A stretch of 64,000 nucleotides of DNA from Akebia trifoliata. Its lineage: Eukaryota; Streptophyta; Magnoliopsida; Ranunculales; Lardizabalaceae. The translations under genes and the position numbers were made by a program. Below are positions 1-15,200 of the stretch, piece after piece. Positions within the stretch are counted from its first letter, which is position 1. Each line of letters opens with the position of its first letter. The notes under the pieces are model-generated. The model saw only the letters and a program-made list of their open reading frames with translations. It ran no database searches and had not been told where the DNA came from. The DNA lies in contig CM030708.1 of the NCBI GenBank assembly GCA_017979445.1, positions 35,827,988 to 35,891,987 on the forward strand, given 5' to 3'.

Positions 1-70
1 GTGGTAAGCTGGCCTTGAACCCATGACCTCAGAGTTACCTCACAAGTCAACCAACTGAGAAATGGGTCCC
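1..70 (-). repeat. tRNA-related SINE-like relic in the 3' flank
   Basis: Read on the minus strand, an A-box-like CTCAGTTGGTTGA is followed after about 25 nt by a B-box-like GGTTCAAGGCC, the Pol III spacing of tRNA-derived SINEs. The window edge cuts it. It is not a plausible functional tRNA because no clean cloverleaf was found. Confidence 0.3.
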
Positions 71-115
71 AAGAAATACTTATTCTAGTAAACTCTGCCG
101 AAAGCCCAAAGATTG

Positions 116-248
116 TCATTTGTCGATCCTCAGGTTGTAGCAGAGGTGGCCAAGTTCAGGCCTTGCCTCCATCCATGCGGTGAAGCTCATTTCACTTGCA
201 GAAGTGCAGTAGAGGTAGGCACGGAATACGATCAGGAAGAAGTACCGT
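116..248 (-). CDS. PALD: Paladin homolog exon 19, C-terminus and stop
   Basis: 133 nt with TGA at 118-116; encodes [20 protein letters not shown], then [19 protein letters not shown]. The aromatic helix plus W-M-x2-RPEL ending matches the ends of modules 1 and 2. Exons 16-19 are aa 983-1257. Confidence 0.94.
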
Positions 249-3200
249 CTGCAAATGCAGGTTAACAAGTAAATGACATATATCAAAATTCTTGTCTTGG
301 AACAAGAGCAGAATGTGCTTCCCAAATTAAAACTGAAGAACTGCTTGATGGACCTACATGTCACTGAGTAAGAGCCTCAAATCAACTTCCATCTAGATTT
401 AGCAGAACCAAAAGTGAAGATATGAAGAAATCAAGATTATTCATCATTGACATCATCATCAAATATGCCCCTTCTCTCAACTATTAGTTGTCAGCAATAT
501 GAAGTATATTTTTCCACACAAATCTATCTGGAGCTTCTATGGTTTTATACATGGACATGATTCCTTGGGCTTTACAACATAGAATAAGTAGTGATAATTA
601 AAGATACTTCATGCAGGACATAGTTACACAATTAATCTTTTCGATTTTTTACTATTAATGTATATAATGGCATCAATGCATTCTGCAGCATTTCTATTTA
701 TAAATCCACATATCTATTTGTGTTAATATCTTATGCTTTCAGGAAGCACTAGTAATATTATCAGAGCAGATAACTATAGAGGCTCCATCTATCGTTTTTT
801 TTTTTTTTAAAGATCTCCAAGCAATATAACTCATTTAGTACTGACACATCCCCATAAGATCATGCACATAAATCACACAATGGAAGCCATGTTTACTGCA
901 GATACAGAGATTTTCATGGCACTGAAATGGGAAATATGCTCCATCCAGGTCATTGTTTATTTTATGCTCCATCAGTAATCAAAATCATTTTTTATTACTA
1001 ATTCTCAATTGAATGTAAACTGGCAAATATAAAAGCAGTGATAAATGAAAGGGAAAGTTATCGCTACAGTGCCCCTGCAGAGAGAGAAAATGCCACACAA
1101 CATGAATATTGGGCGTCGTTTTTCCAGTTTCTTGCACTTGGCCACCTAACTTCCTTGTCATATAGTGTTTCCACATGGAATGGTGACATTGTCTGAGATC
1201 TTTGCTTATGAAAACATAGAAGCTTTTCTCCGTTCCAAGATTTGCCAAAATGCCAAAATGAGTTATTAATCAAGGGGAAAGATCTGATAATTTGCAGTCT
1301 CTATATGAAGTGCTCTTGTGGATTGCAACAACTTGGATCCCACAACTCAAGGTGATTGAGCCAGATTGACTCTTATGCAACCAAAACAAATAGTATCACT
1401 GCATCGGCTCAATTCACCAAGATTGCAGATCCGCTTCGAGATCATTTAATTTGGGACCCATTATTCAAAATAGAGATGGAACAGATTGGTAAAGCTGGAA
1501 ACTGAAACATCATTAAAAGCCATTAAAATGAAGTCAAACTAACCTTAGGGCTTTAATACCCATATCCATGAGGTATGACCTATTCTCATCATCGTCACTA
1601 GGACACTTTTCTAGTTCCTTTCGGTAGTAAAGAATATCATCTCGTAAATGGCCAGTACCTGCACACCTTTAAAACAAAAAAGAGTAAAATCAGCACCACT
1701 GAATTTTACGGAAGAAAGACAATAGAGAGGTTATTAGGTATGGTATTCAAAATAGTGTATCATTTGGAACTAAGAGCAATCCATGCCGGAAATAGGAAGC
1801 TAGGATGCTCACCAATGCATTGACACTCCTACACGCACACAGATTGACATGATTGTTTTAAGATATTGTGTATCAACACAATGAAGTATACCATTTTACA
1901 AAGAAAAAGAGAGGAATCAGAAATACTGCCAGAAACAAATCAGATAAGATGACATCTGTATACTTTATTCATAGTCATGAGATACTTGTAAATAAGTTTC
2001 TCCATATAAGCAAACTATGTAGAAACAATGAACTTGAAGCATATACACGAATACCATATGAAGAAGAATGCGAATAATAGCTGAAAACAGAATTCATAAA
2101 GAATTAAGCATCATCTAGAAAGGAGTGTCTTCTTGACGTCCTAGTAGCTCTTTTCTTTCTTCGTTTCAATAAATTTTTACTTATAAAAAAATGGAGTACA
2201 GCGTGTCTGTGATGGCTAAATTTTCAGCAAATGAACGTCTTTGTTCGATAGCTTGAAATAATTATTAGATCATGACCATTCCCTGCCAAATCAACTCTTT
2301 ATAAAAGTTGATACTTTTTACGAATTAGTTATGATTACAACTAATTTAGTAATTTTTAGACTATACTTTTTAAAGAAAATATTGTATTTTTTTAATTCTG
2401 CATTTATATATAATAATTTTGTTTGTAATAGTAAAAGGGTTCCTGTCTGTAACTTTTGGAAATATGTGTACCAGAACCATACTTTTTTACTAATTAATCA
2501 TGTTTACAACTAATTTGGTACAAGATATAAAACTTTTTGTAATAATAGAAGGGTCCCTATTTATAACTTTTGGAGATATATGCACTGGAACCTTGAATAC
2601 ACTTTCAATACTTAGCAGTTATGTCATTCATGCAGGTAATACTGACGGAATTCTCGTAGATCAAAGTTGGTGGGCTAATAAATATCACCAGGGTCTACGG
2701 ATGGATGGTCCCATAAAACTGTGAAAAGGAAAGTTGCATAAATGTTGAATAGACTAGTTTGGAATATTAACGATGACACGACTTTAATCAAATCAACCTG
2801 ATAAATGAGAATGTAGATCAAGGAGTGCCTTTCTAAAATCAAGTTTAAGAACAGGCACGTATGCAAGGAATTTCAACCGCAAAATACAAGCATTTTTTTT
2901 TATAGATAAACCAAAAAATACAAGCATTACGACAAGATAAATGAATATTATCATTGTTGCCTTTCAGTTGGCTTATTATGCGTTTTACCTTGAACTGAAA
3001 TAGGATATAATGAGAATTGTGGTATTGTTTGTTAATAATACTGATTCATCATATTTCAACATCTGTCTGAAGACAATGGGCAATCCCATTACTTAAAAGG
3101 GATCCTTGTCAAAAAGAAGGTACAAAAGTAGGTCTATTTCACAAAATCCGGTTCCTGTCAACCCAGGTAAACTAAAAATTCGCAAAGTGCCTTGTCAATA

Positions 3201-6200
3201 GAAGTACAATCCATACCAGGACTAATGGTCGCACACTAGACAATTGGAATGAAGGAATCTACACTTCACTGATGCTCACGTTTATCTATGACCATCCATG
3301 CTTGTGTTCATGTTCTCTCCATCCCGCAACTATCCTTAAATATAATTGCGTATAAAATTTTAGAATGGAAGAGTCCAAAGCTTTACCTTCCAATGTGTGC
3401 ACAAATTTTATTGTAATAGTTACACAACTGTAGCTCCTATCAGAAAGAAAGTCAATAGCTATCACATTTTGAAAATAAAGTTCCTTCCAACCCAACTAGA
3501 CTAAAATAATCAGACTGGTTGGTTCAAGGAATCACGAGTCAAATACTATAGCATCATAAACATAGTACATCAAAAGTAATCTATAGTTGACTAATGTTTG
3601 TGTTTATGGATGCATTCGCCCATGTCAATGTATTTATCTTCAGTTTATCTCCACATACAAGTCGAAACTACATCTTGATGCATTATGTAGAGTTCATAAC
3701 AATTCAAAATATGTAAAGAACTTCATGTGAGAGAATAGTAACTGTCCTATGCAAGCATTACCCACAACTATTATGATGATGCATGACTTTGGGAACAATA
3801 TATGGTAAGATAACATTCATACCATATTAAGATCAATTACAGGAAGGGCAAAGTATCAAATTGTTATTCAAATGATGTCGAAATTAACAATAATTCCATA
3901 AAATACATACATAGATATTTCCCTCAAAATTGAATAGGAAAATTTTGTAAGACGGCAGGAAAACTGGCCATCTTTATAGAGTTGAACTTTGAGCAATCAT
4001 GAAACAAAATGTTTATAGGTTGAGGATGATGAAATGGATCAGTGGAAGATTTAAAAGGATAAATCTGGAAATGAACCATTCATGGAAATGTAGTAGTAGC
4101 CACAATAGGTGATAAACTAAAGAAAAATCTATTGAGATGGTTTGGTCATGTGCAACAAAGACCAATAATAGCTCCAGTTAGAAGGAATATGAAAGTTGAA
4201 AGTTCTTAAAGAGCAAGATGAAGAGCAAAAAGGATGTGGATTGAGGTAGTGAGAGTGGACATGAACACATTTGAATTAACATAAAACATGGCTGTAGACA
4301 GAATTGAATGTAGAGGTATAGTACTCATTCAGCTGACATCAAACTTATTGGAAATAATGCTTTGATAATGATGACTCGAGATTCAAAGTAATAAAACAGG
4401 AGTCACAGGAGTGACCTGACAGATTCACAAATAGACCCAAAAAGACATTGAATAGAATTAAATGATACTTGATTGGGCAAACAGTCCAAGATTTTGCAAG
4501 ACTAACCAAATAAAGCATTCCACAGTGTTCTGAACTCTACTTCCTCAATTTACCACATGAAAAGCATAAATTTCATTTTCTATGATCCATGGCTCTATGC
4601 TTATGCAAGAAACAGACACCCCAGAGCACTACTCTCTTCCATTCTTTGTTCTCTAAGAGATCACATACCTTTCTAAGACAATGTCAACTTCTGCTTTGCT
4701 CTCAGGACCATATATGAGAACTCTAGTAAGACTCAATATGTCTCGATAATCACCCTGTTTATGAGCTTCTTCATCAGAAGCCCGAGAGGGTAGGTTGTCT
4801 TCAGCTGTTGAAGATAGATTGTGTGTACCAAGCAATGAGTTCAATCTGTCTGATGGAAACTGCCCATCTGCATTAAACCTAAGACAAGTAATAGCCATAG
4901 CATAGGCAACCCCTCCAAACCCTGTATGTGAGACAAAAAGATAACAGCCTGCAGAGCTGCATAAAGAACGTAGTTCAGTTTTACCTCACCAACACTAATA
5001 AACAACAGAATCAATTTAAAAAGTCTCTGAATAGGCTTGCAAAATATATAAAATAAATGTGTCAAAAAGAAACCCTAAACCACCAAATAAAGGTCAGACG
5101 CAACAGAATCAAAAACTGTGTATAAGAATTGGGCCCAAAACTGACCAAATGAGGTTGGGTCCATTGGGTATTAGTGTGTCAGAAGAGGTATTCATATAAA
5201 ATTTTGTATAGCAAGTAACAGCCTAACGCAACCAATTATTACAGAACACAACCTATGACATGATCCAGCAACTTGACAACCTAATATTTTCATTTGATGC
5301 CACCTCTTGTACAAGCTGTAGTCCAAAAAATCATAACAATTCAACAATCTCAAGTCATAACCATCCAATATAAAAAAGACAAAAAAAAAAAACAAATAAG
5401 AAGATTTTCTGGTTGTGAAGAAGATATGCTGGATTGTTAGGAATTGTCCAATTGGCATGGTTTTCTGATAGTAGCCCGTCTTAGAGATGGCCTAGCAACT
5501 GAATTCGCCTACCAAAAAAAAGGAATACTATTCCATTCTCAGCTCCAACATGCCTTAGAGAAGACTTATTTTATTGTCGTTCAATGTAAGACAGCACTGA
5601 TAGCTTATAGAGCCCCCCCTCCACCCACCCAATTATGAAAGCAGCAATGGGTACTTAATTAGATAAGGCAAACTGCCCCTGCAGGCCACAACTATGGTAG
5701 AAAGTCGTTTGCTTGTTTCCAAACCATTTGCCTTGCCTTTGAATCAAAGTAGGGTGAGCAAACATTGGCGAGTTGGTGGACTAAGGCAAGCATACAATAT
5801 AATGTGGCAAACTACACGTGACAAAACCAGCTACTGCATTTATTCCCAGAACTCAATAGCTCAACCATAGTAATGTAGAGGCACATAAAAAGTAAAAGCA
5901 TCTGGTCATCTAATACGTACTCATCTTTACAGTACTGAATGGAATCAACATCAGCAGCTAAGGCTTCTCTTTCTCTAGTTAAGGGCATCCTCCTGTATTC
6001 AATGTTGTAGCCTTCAGCCTTCAGATCAGCATATACTTCAGCAGGTGTCTTAACATCCTCTACTAAAATGTTCTCCCAATACCCTATGACACTAGAATTA
6101 TTTAGTGCTGGACTGTACTCTTCTCGGTGTAAAAGCATCCGACCACCCGACTGTGTGACCTCAGCTACAATATCTTCTTTCAACCGAGCCTCCATGTGTT

Positions 6201-9200
6201 CCACCTGCATATTGATCAAATAAGAGAAAACGAAAAAAATTCTACAGGATAATTAATTAGAAGTGAAGGGCATGTCTAAATTTGTCGCACCACTGGACCA
6301 GTTATTCCCACATGTTTGAGTGTATCTACAGGTTGATTTAGTTCTCTTAGGACAAAAGGTGTGCCATTAATGTAGACGACTGCTTCTTCTCTCAGATCTG
6401 TTAATATCACTTTCTGGAAAATATTTTCCCCTGCAGTAGGCTTGGCATTTAAAAAGGATAACATTTCTCTAGCGCCAGCAATTGTTGGAGTTGCCATGCT
6501 ATATACAGGATAACTATCCACCTGGAAAAAAAATCATTTAGAATACTGTGAAAATGCCATAGTTACATCTCATGGAATTGATTTTTCCTAGGCTCTGTAT
6601 GGCAGCTCAGAAAAGAATTTCCTACTGTTTTGGAATTGAAATAAAAAATTCAGATTAGTAGAAATTTCTTCCCAGGGAATTATTATTTAGGAAAATTTTT
6701 CCAAGAAAAATCTTTGGAGCTTCCATACAGATACAGGGCCTTACATAATTAAGTAATAAGGCTGAGAGCCGGCCACAAGAGACATGAGCTTTTTATGTTG
6801 ATTTGACAAGTTTAAGTTTCTGAATCACCACAGATAACTAGAATATTAATGAAGGGATAGGATCGGTTGACTTCTAAGAATGACTCATGAAAAAAAACAC
6901 ATGATCCCAACCCTTTAAACACAAAATCCAATGGTTGAGATTTAGGAGTCTCTTGATAACACAAATCTCGGAGATATTTATCCCGAGGATAAATCTCAAC
7001 CATTAGATTTTGAATTTAAAGGATTGGGATCATGTGTTTTTTTCATGAGTCATTCTTAGGAGTCGAGGGATCCTGGCCCATTAATGAAATATCATAATAT
7101 GACCTGAAACACAGATAATGCAGTAGACATTGGGCCAACCCACTGAATTCAGCATTTCCATACATGGATTGGCACAGTAACTTTCGAATATTTAGAGTGC
7201 ATTATTTTATAAGGTAAAAGAGCTCAGAATTCCTAACCTTAGTTACATGAAGCATGATCAGGTATTCAGGTGGAAGAGCAGGGAAGTAGCTGGTCACCGA
7301 CCTAGTCTATCTATGTATAGCATGGGATCATCCAAACTACTCAGAGTTGAAAGCAACACAACTTTTTTTTGTTAAGTATAAATTTATTGCTGAAGAAGAT
7401 AAGAATATACATGGCAGTTGAGATGACCAACCTAAAGAAGAGAAAGACAATAAAGACTACCTGGAGCACACAGACTCCCACCTAAAAAACAACTTTTTTT
7501 CTTTCTGTCACCTATGTTCGCTTGAGTGAGTGAGTGTCTAAGAGAGTTGACGGAACTATTGGGAATTCATTGGGGAAAGCTGTCTTGGGCCACATCACAG
7601 GATTGGCTCTGACTACCACATGGACGCTACTCATAGAGAAGCTAGGTCCATGACAAGCTGCTGTAAACAACTTCTAAATTCCCTATCTCAAGAAGCAGGA
7701 ACTGGAGTGGGAGCGAGATGCCAAAATGATAGCGGGCACCTAGGGTAGAATGTTCCTGTAATTAAGTCCAGGGATGGCCATTGATCGAATCTGAACCCGA
7801 TCAGTACCAAACCGCTATCGATCCCAAATTCTTATTCTATGATTGAGATACATTTTTAACCAAATCCGATTCGATTAAAAGTTCTCTCAATCCAAAATCG
7901 ATCCAGAATGCTCTCATCTCCTACTCTTGAACTTGCTTTTTCTTTCCCAAAATCCATCATAACCCTAGATTTTTCTTCCCCAAAATTGATCCTCTTAACC
8001 TCCTCCACCCCTATCCAAACTTGCTTTTCATAGTTTCCACACAGAAAGAGGTGGAAGAGCGTACCTGGACATTCAACCTTAAGAGATTGATTTGATGGAG
8101 AAGAGAGCTGAACAAAGAGGGAGCAAGGTGGAGAAGGAGGTTGAAAAAGATGGATTTGGGGGAAGAAAAATCTAGGGTTTTGGGAGAGGTTGAGGATATT
8201 TGGGTTTTTTATTTTTTATTTTTTATATTTTATTTTCTTTATCTGATCTTTTGGATTAAAGGGGATCTGATAGACACAAATTTTTATATTTATAGATACT
8301 AATATGTGGCACATGCAAACACACACATATTATAAGAGCCCTTTTGTAATTTAAATATTAATTGAGAGATGATGAAGATAATAAAATGATTTTTTCATAA
8401 TTTTAGAAAGTAACTAAGTTTACAGGGTTGTGAGATTGTAAATTTATCGGTTTTTTGACGGAAATGACCCTAATGCTACCAAGTTTAAACGCAAAATAAG
8501 GCATTTGTGGGACTTCAAATTTTGGTGTTGAACCACTTCTACTCGGCCTTATCTCATTAAAATAGGAAAGATGAGAAATCATCGGTTCGGATTTTTATCG
8601 GATCGAGTTGAAGTTAATTTCAAACCGATCCAAAATTTTATTGGACTACAAATTTCAATCCAAATCTTCGATCTAACAAAGAACTTGAGCTGGTTCTAAG
8701 TTTCATGAGTTGGTTAGAGGGAGATCTTTACTAGAATCTATATTTCATAGCAAATGGCCACACTTCAGAGTAGGTAGTTAACAATGGAACGTAAGATCTT
8801 CGAGCTAAAGGAAGTTTGGATTCAGAACAAAAGAGGATTTGAGGTGAAGGAAAAGGGTAGAAGGTTTGATTCGACTCTTCAGTTACAAGAGGAGGAAGCA
8901 GTTTGTGTGTTTGAACAACAGGATCTAGTACGAGTCTCACTGAGAAATTTTAGGGCAAAGTATTCCAAGGACGGTAGAATTTTTTTCATTCTGGGTGAAC
9001 AGAATTTTTATAGTAGGTTTTTGAAGCTTCAACAGTTTTCGAAAAGACTTCGTTCGGGAGCTATTTGTGTTTCCGAAAGGCCTAGGGGATAAGGGTTGGG
9101 GGGAAGCTAGTCTCTCTTTTAAAATGTTGTTAAAACAAGACGAGAAGATGAAGGCAACCGTGTACGAGGGCAGGTTGCTCAGCTCGCAGGAGGAGGTTTC

Positions 9201-12200
9201 ACGCAAATCGCCTGCTGCTAAGATAGAGGAGTGTGGGTTGGTTAACTCGTGGACTGAGTTATCACACAAACCTTTGACTTCAAAGTTAGAGGCTCCTAAG
9301 GTACGAAGAGTGGAGGTGAGCTCCAGTCCTGGGAGTAAACAAGCATTTGATAATGGTAAAGTGCTTGGCAACTGGAGATGGGCTTTCATTTGGAAAGCAA
9401 GTGATCTAGAGGCAGATTGGGAAGGCTTTTTATCAATTATTAAGCGAGGTCTTTTTCAGCCGTCGATGGTTAAGTTGCTAGCTTGGGAGCCTTTTACTTA
9501 CATCTTGATGCTGGGGAGAAGATCGAAATTTCTAAAAGTAAACTCTAGGAGATTGGTCTTGGTGGGAAAAACATCTTTTAAGCTATGACCATGGTTTGCA
9601 GATTGTAATGCTTTAAAGCCAGAGTGGAAGGAAGGGGAATCTTGGGTTCAAATTAGCGGGTTACCATTTCATTTATGGGCTAACTTTGCTTTTAGAAAAA
9701 TCGGTGCCCAATTGGGAAGGACTCTTAGAGGTGGATTTGATCACTCTTCGTCAGGCAAGGTTAGACAGTGCAAGATTGAGAGTTGGTTGCTCTCCATGGA
9801 AGTGGCCCCGTGGTCTGTATCTCTGGGTTGATGGCTTTAAATACATGTTAGGGGTGGAGGTGGTAGGCGAAGAAGACATGGAGCTGAAATCCTCAGTGGA
9901 GTTGGAGAAGGGTATAGATAGTGGGGTTAGTACCTTAGTTGAGACAGGAACCTAGACAAACAAGGCGTGGTTTCCGTCGGAGGAGAAGGTGGAACAGTTG
10001 GAGTTACCTGGCACTATGGTATCTGACCGAGAGTTATTGTATCCCGGGGGAGGTGGCGTGCGTAACAAGTTTCAGAATTCTTTGAAATTCAAATTTCATT
10101 CCTGTAATAGAACATGTGTAAGGAGCATTAATTGCTTGAAGCCACGTCGATGGGTTAAGAAGCGCACTCGCACAATTAACCTGCTGGCAAAGGCAACAAG
10201 AAATATGAAGTATATTAAGTGGTTATGAAGGAGCGGGGCGGTGGATTCTAGTGAGCCCATTTCAATTGGACTGGGACTTATGTTCTCCCGGGCCAATGCG
10301 TAGATGTTCGGCTTGGTGTTGAGGAAGCCCATTATCCGAAGAAAGTTGGGTTGGGCTCTGATGTTTCTTTGGGGAAGTGTTTAGAATCGAAGCACTGTGA
10401 TCCAAGCCTGATTAGGATTCGTAACGTTCAGGGGAGGACTATTAAGGCTTGAGTTGGGCCGGTCAGGTTATCTAAAAACGTTAGGCTGAGAGTTAAGAAG
10501 GCCCATGGCCTTTTCTTTCGTTTTAAAGCAGCTAGAAGAAGGTCCAACCTACGTCAAAGATCGGACGAAGGAACATCGTCAACTCTTCATGGGTCGAACT
10601 CAATTGAGAGTGGAACAGTAAGGGTTACCGGAAGTCTTATGGTTAGTAAGGTCAGTTCTTTATCTTGGTTGAGCTGTGAAGAAGAAGAAACTCAAAGCAC
10701 AAAAGGTAAGGATCAAGGGTGTTCTAAAAAGGCGGTAAGTGTGGTTGGGCAGAATATTCTCGTTGAAAGGGATCTGGGTTTGGAAGATACAAATATCTTT
10801 AGTGCCGCTCTAGATTTAGGAGAGGTTGTTATGGAACCTTGTTCGTTTAGTTCCCGACAGAAGTTCGAGGTCAAATCGCAAACCGGTAGATGGGGTTTGG
10901 GTGTTGGGACAGGGGGTAGTTTTATTCTTTCATTGTTGGAGAATAGAAGAGGATCGCAGGTTCCATGGATTATTTTTCCCTCGTCAATGTTGGGAGGCAT
11001 CAATGGGGTAGTGCAAGTGTCTAATTGTTATGTTCTTGGTAGGATGGTCCAACCTACAATGTTCTAGCGAGATCTTAGGCACTGTCACCATTCAAGGTGG
11101 GTTAGAGGGGCACTGCTCAGATTCTAATAAGGAAGGGAGGGCTTCAAGGTTATTGCACCGACAAACGAAGGTCTCTGCAGTGTCTAACAAGTTAGTCCAT
11201 TCGAAAAGGTTGGAGATTGGAAGCAAGGATTACAAGAGTAATTTAATGGACCTCATAGAACAGGTCTTGGCCAATATGCTAGAATATGGGTTGAAGGTAG
11301 GTATGTCTATCAGAAATGAAGGTAATGTGTCTCAGCTATTGATTAATGTGGCCCCGAAGACTAGCAAGGGAGTGGAATTTTGTATGCAGAAGGTGGTGGG
11401 GCAATGGCCTCTCTCAGGGGGTCTCCTTCGGACCATGGAGAAACGGAGTTGTAGCCGAGGGATCGTTTTCAGAATGAATTTTCCAAGTTTAAGATTTTTG
11501 AGACATTTGTCGTGCTACGATGACTTGATTAAGGAGAGGAATAAAAGATTGAAGAAGGAGATTATTCAACTTAAGAGATCTTTGGAAGACTTTCCGCTTA
11601 TAGCCACTAAAGGGAAGAGAACCGGAAGGTGCTAAGCAAGTTTAAGTGTCAATTAAAATCTTCTCCTGGAATGTGAGGGGTTTGAATGCAATGACAAAAA
11701 GGGCAGCAATTAAAGCCATTTTATATCAGCAGAAACCTCACATTGTGGTTTTGCAAGAATCAAAGTTAGATAGGGTGGATGATAAGATGATTAGAGAATT
11801 ATGGGGGGATTAAGTCAGTGGGGTGCTGCGCTCTTCCTTCTTTGGAGGCTTCAGGTGGCATTATTTCATTGTGGAATAGGAAGTTGATGATGGTGGAAGA
11901 TAATCTTATCGGGGCCTTTTCAGTGTCAGTTTTGTGCAGGCAGATTGGAGAGGATTTTACTTGGGTTTTTTCAGGGGTGTATGGACCGACGCAAGATAGA
12001 GAACGGAGTCACTTCTGGGAAGAATTAGAGGATATAAGAGGACGTTGGGATAAACCGTGGGTGGTGGGGGTGACTTTAATGTTATCCGTTTTTCGTCCGA
12101 TAAGTGTCGGGTTCGAGAATCACTCCAAAAATGTGCAGATTCTCGGAGTTTGTGGATTGCAATGAGTTGATTGATCTTCCGCTCTGTGGGGGAAGGTTTA

Positions 12201-15200
12201 CGTGATCCAATAATTAGGAGAGCCCGAATCTTATCAGATTAGACCGTTTTCTTGTTTCTTTGTGCTAGGAAACATATTTTGGGAGGCATATTCAGGAAAA
12301 ATGGCCGAATCCTATTTCAGATCATTGCCCTGTCTCTTTGGCGGCGGGGGTGCCAAGAAATCATCCTATGCCTTTTAGATTTGAGAATATGTGGTTGATG
12401 CATCAAGATTTCAATGAGTTGGTTCACACTTGGTGGAATGAGCTCTCTTTTGAGGATAGGCCAAGGAAAGTGTTGAGGCTGAAACTAAAAGCAATCAAAG
12501 AAAAATTAAAAATTTGGAATAAGAAAATTTTTGGGTCTGTGGTGGAGAAGAAAAAGGCCATGCTTTTGGAGTTATATGAGCTTAATGGCAAGGATGAGAA
12601 AGGGTGTTTGGGGGTTGGGGAGAAGATGCGACGAGTAAATCTGAAAGTTAAGTTTCAAAAGCTAGCAACTATGGAGGAAATAAGTTGGAAACAGAAGTCA
12701 GGAGTTCGTTGGTTAAAGGAGGGGGATAGAAATACATCATTTTTCCACCATATGGAAAATGTTTATAGTCGGGTTAATTTTATTTAAAAGCTAAAAGTTA
12801 ATGACTCCTGGAAGGTGGGTGAGGGGGTGGTGCAATTTTATAAGAACCTATATACGGAGGAGCACATGAACAAACCTATTTTAGAGTCATTGCATTTTGA
12901 TAGCATTTCACTAGACCAACAAAGGTGGCTTGAGAGACCTTTTGATGCAGACGAAGTGTGGGGAGTGGTTAATGGTTTGGCTAGTGACAAGGCCACGGGA
13001 CCAAATGGTTTCTCTTTGGGTTTCTTTAAAGCTTGTTGGGCGACAGTAAGAGACGATGTATTGGCGACTATTGAGGACTTTTATAGGGAAGGTTTCCTAA
13101 ATCTGGGCTCCAATTGCACTTTCCTTGCCTTGATTCCAAAAGGGTCGGGAACGGAAGACATCTCAGATCTGAGACTAATTAGTCTAATGACTTCTATCTA
13201 TAAAATCATTTCGAAGATCCTGGCTTCAAGGCTTAAAATTGTGCTAAGTGATATCATTGGTTTGGCTCAAGGAGCTTTTGTAGCAGGGAGACAAATTTTG
13301 GATAGGGTCCTAATAGTGAATGAATGCATTGACTCGCGGAGAAAAGCCAAAGTCCCGGGGTTAGTATGCAAAGTTGATCTAGAGAAAGCTTATGATCATG
13401 TGAATTGGAATCTGGTGAAATACCTGTTGAGGAGGATGGGATTCGATGAGAGATAGGTTCAGTGGATCATGAAATGTATTTCCACTTCAACCTTTTCGGT
13501 CTTGGTTAACATATCTCTAACTGGGTATTTTAGAAGTTCGAGGGGGCTTTGGCAAGGAAATCCATTGTCGTTTTTCTTGTTTGTGATAGTAATGGAAGCT
13601 TTGGGGAGAATGCTGCATAAGGCGATGGACGGAGGTGAGTTGTCAGGTTTTTCTACTAAGGTGTGCGGTTTTGTGATGTCTCATCTTCAATTTGCGGATG
13701 ATACCTTAATTTTTCTGGATTATTTGCCAAGACAATTAAGTTTCTTAAGTGACATTCTTGGGTGTTTTGAAGCAATTTCTGGTATTCCAGTTAATCTTCG
13801 CAAGAGTAAGTTATTTGTGGTGGGAGAGGTGAAAGGGGTAGAGGTAGCCGCAGCTTCAATTAGGTTCCAGATAGGGGTACTTCCATCCACATATCTGGGA
13901 CTTTCCTTGGGAATGGGGTATACTAGCAAAGATATTTGGGACCCAGTGCTCGAAAAGATAGGCAAGAGATTAAGTACCTGAAAAACTAAGCTTTTATCTA
14001 AAGGAGGGAAAATCACTCTCATAAAAAGTGTTTTAGCTAGCATTCCTATCTACACTTTTTCATTGTTTTTCCTATTGAGGAGTGCAGAAGTGCAATTGGA
14101 TAGAATTTGTCGAGATTTCTTGTGGAGCGGCAAAGAGGGTGTGAAGAAACATCATTGGGTGAGTTGGAGGAAGCTTTGTTTGCCTAAGAAGAATGAGGGT
14201 TTGGGCTTTCGAAATTTTGGTTCTATAAATTCGGCTCTATTGGGGAAATGACTTTGGAGGTTTGGGAAAGAGGGGGATAGTCTTTGGAGGAAAGTTATTG
14301 TGGATAAATTTGGTGTGAGCAGGAATGGGTGGGAGAGTAAGCCGGCTAGAAGTGCTATGGGGTGTGAGGTGTGGGATGTGGGGTATGGAAGGGTATTCTA
14401 AGAAGACTTCCGTTATTTAATAAAATAATGAAATTTAAAGTTGGGAATGGGAGTAAGGTGAGAGTTTGGAAGGATTGGTAGTGTGGGGAAAGACCTCTTA
14501 AGGACCTTTTCCCGGACCTTTTTGTTTTGTCTTCGAAAAAAAATCAAGTTATCTCTCTTGTCAAAAACTTCATAAATGGGGGTGACAAACTGGGACTTTG
14601 AGTTTAAAAGAACTTTTAATGATTGGGAGGTAGGTATTTTAGAGAGATTAGTTTGCTTGGTGGAGAATAGCTTCATGGAGAGCTCCTCAGACGACCAGAG
14701 ATTGTGGGGTGGCACTAGGGATGGGAAATTCACGACAAAATCTTTGAACGTTGGCATCACCCTAATGAGTGCAACGTCTTTCCCTTATTCTTTTGTCTGG
14801 GGTGGTAAGATCCCTCCTAAAATATTGGTTTTTCTGTGGCTAACAGCCTTGGGAAGACTCTTAACCATGGACCAGTCAATCAGAAGAGGTTTTATTTCTT
14901 CGAATCAGTGTTGTCTGTATAGATCTCAGGCGAAAATGGTGGACCACTCACTCATTCATTGTCGGGTGGCCCATCACATTTGGTCGCATTTCTTATCTTT
15001 ATTCAGTTTAGTGTGTTGTTTTCTTCGTTTGGTTAAGTCGACTTTGGAGTCTTGGTTGACTTGGAAAGCTCGTTTACGTCATCAAAACGGATTCTTTGGT
15101 TCTTGGCCCCGTTTGCGATTTGTTAGGGCATTTGATTATATCGTAATGGTTGCATTTTTTAGGAGAAATTTTTTCCATTGGATCGATTGGTTTTACCTAT

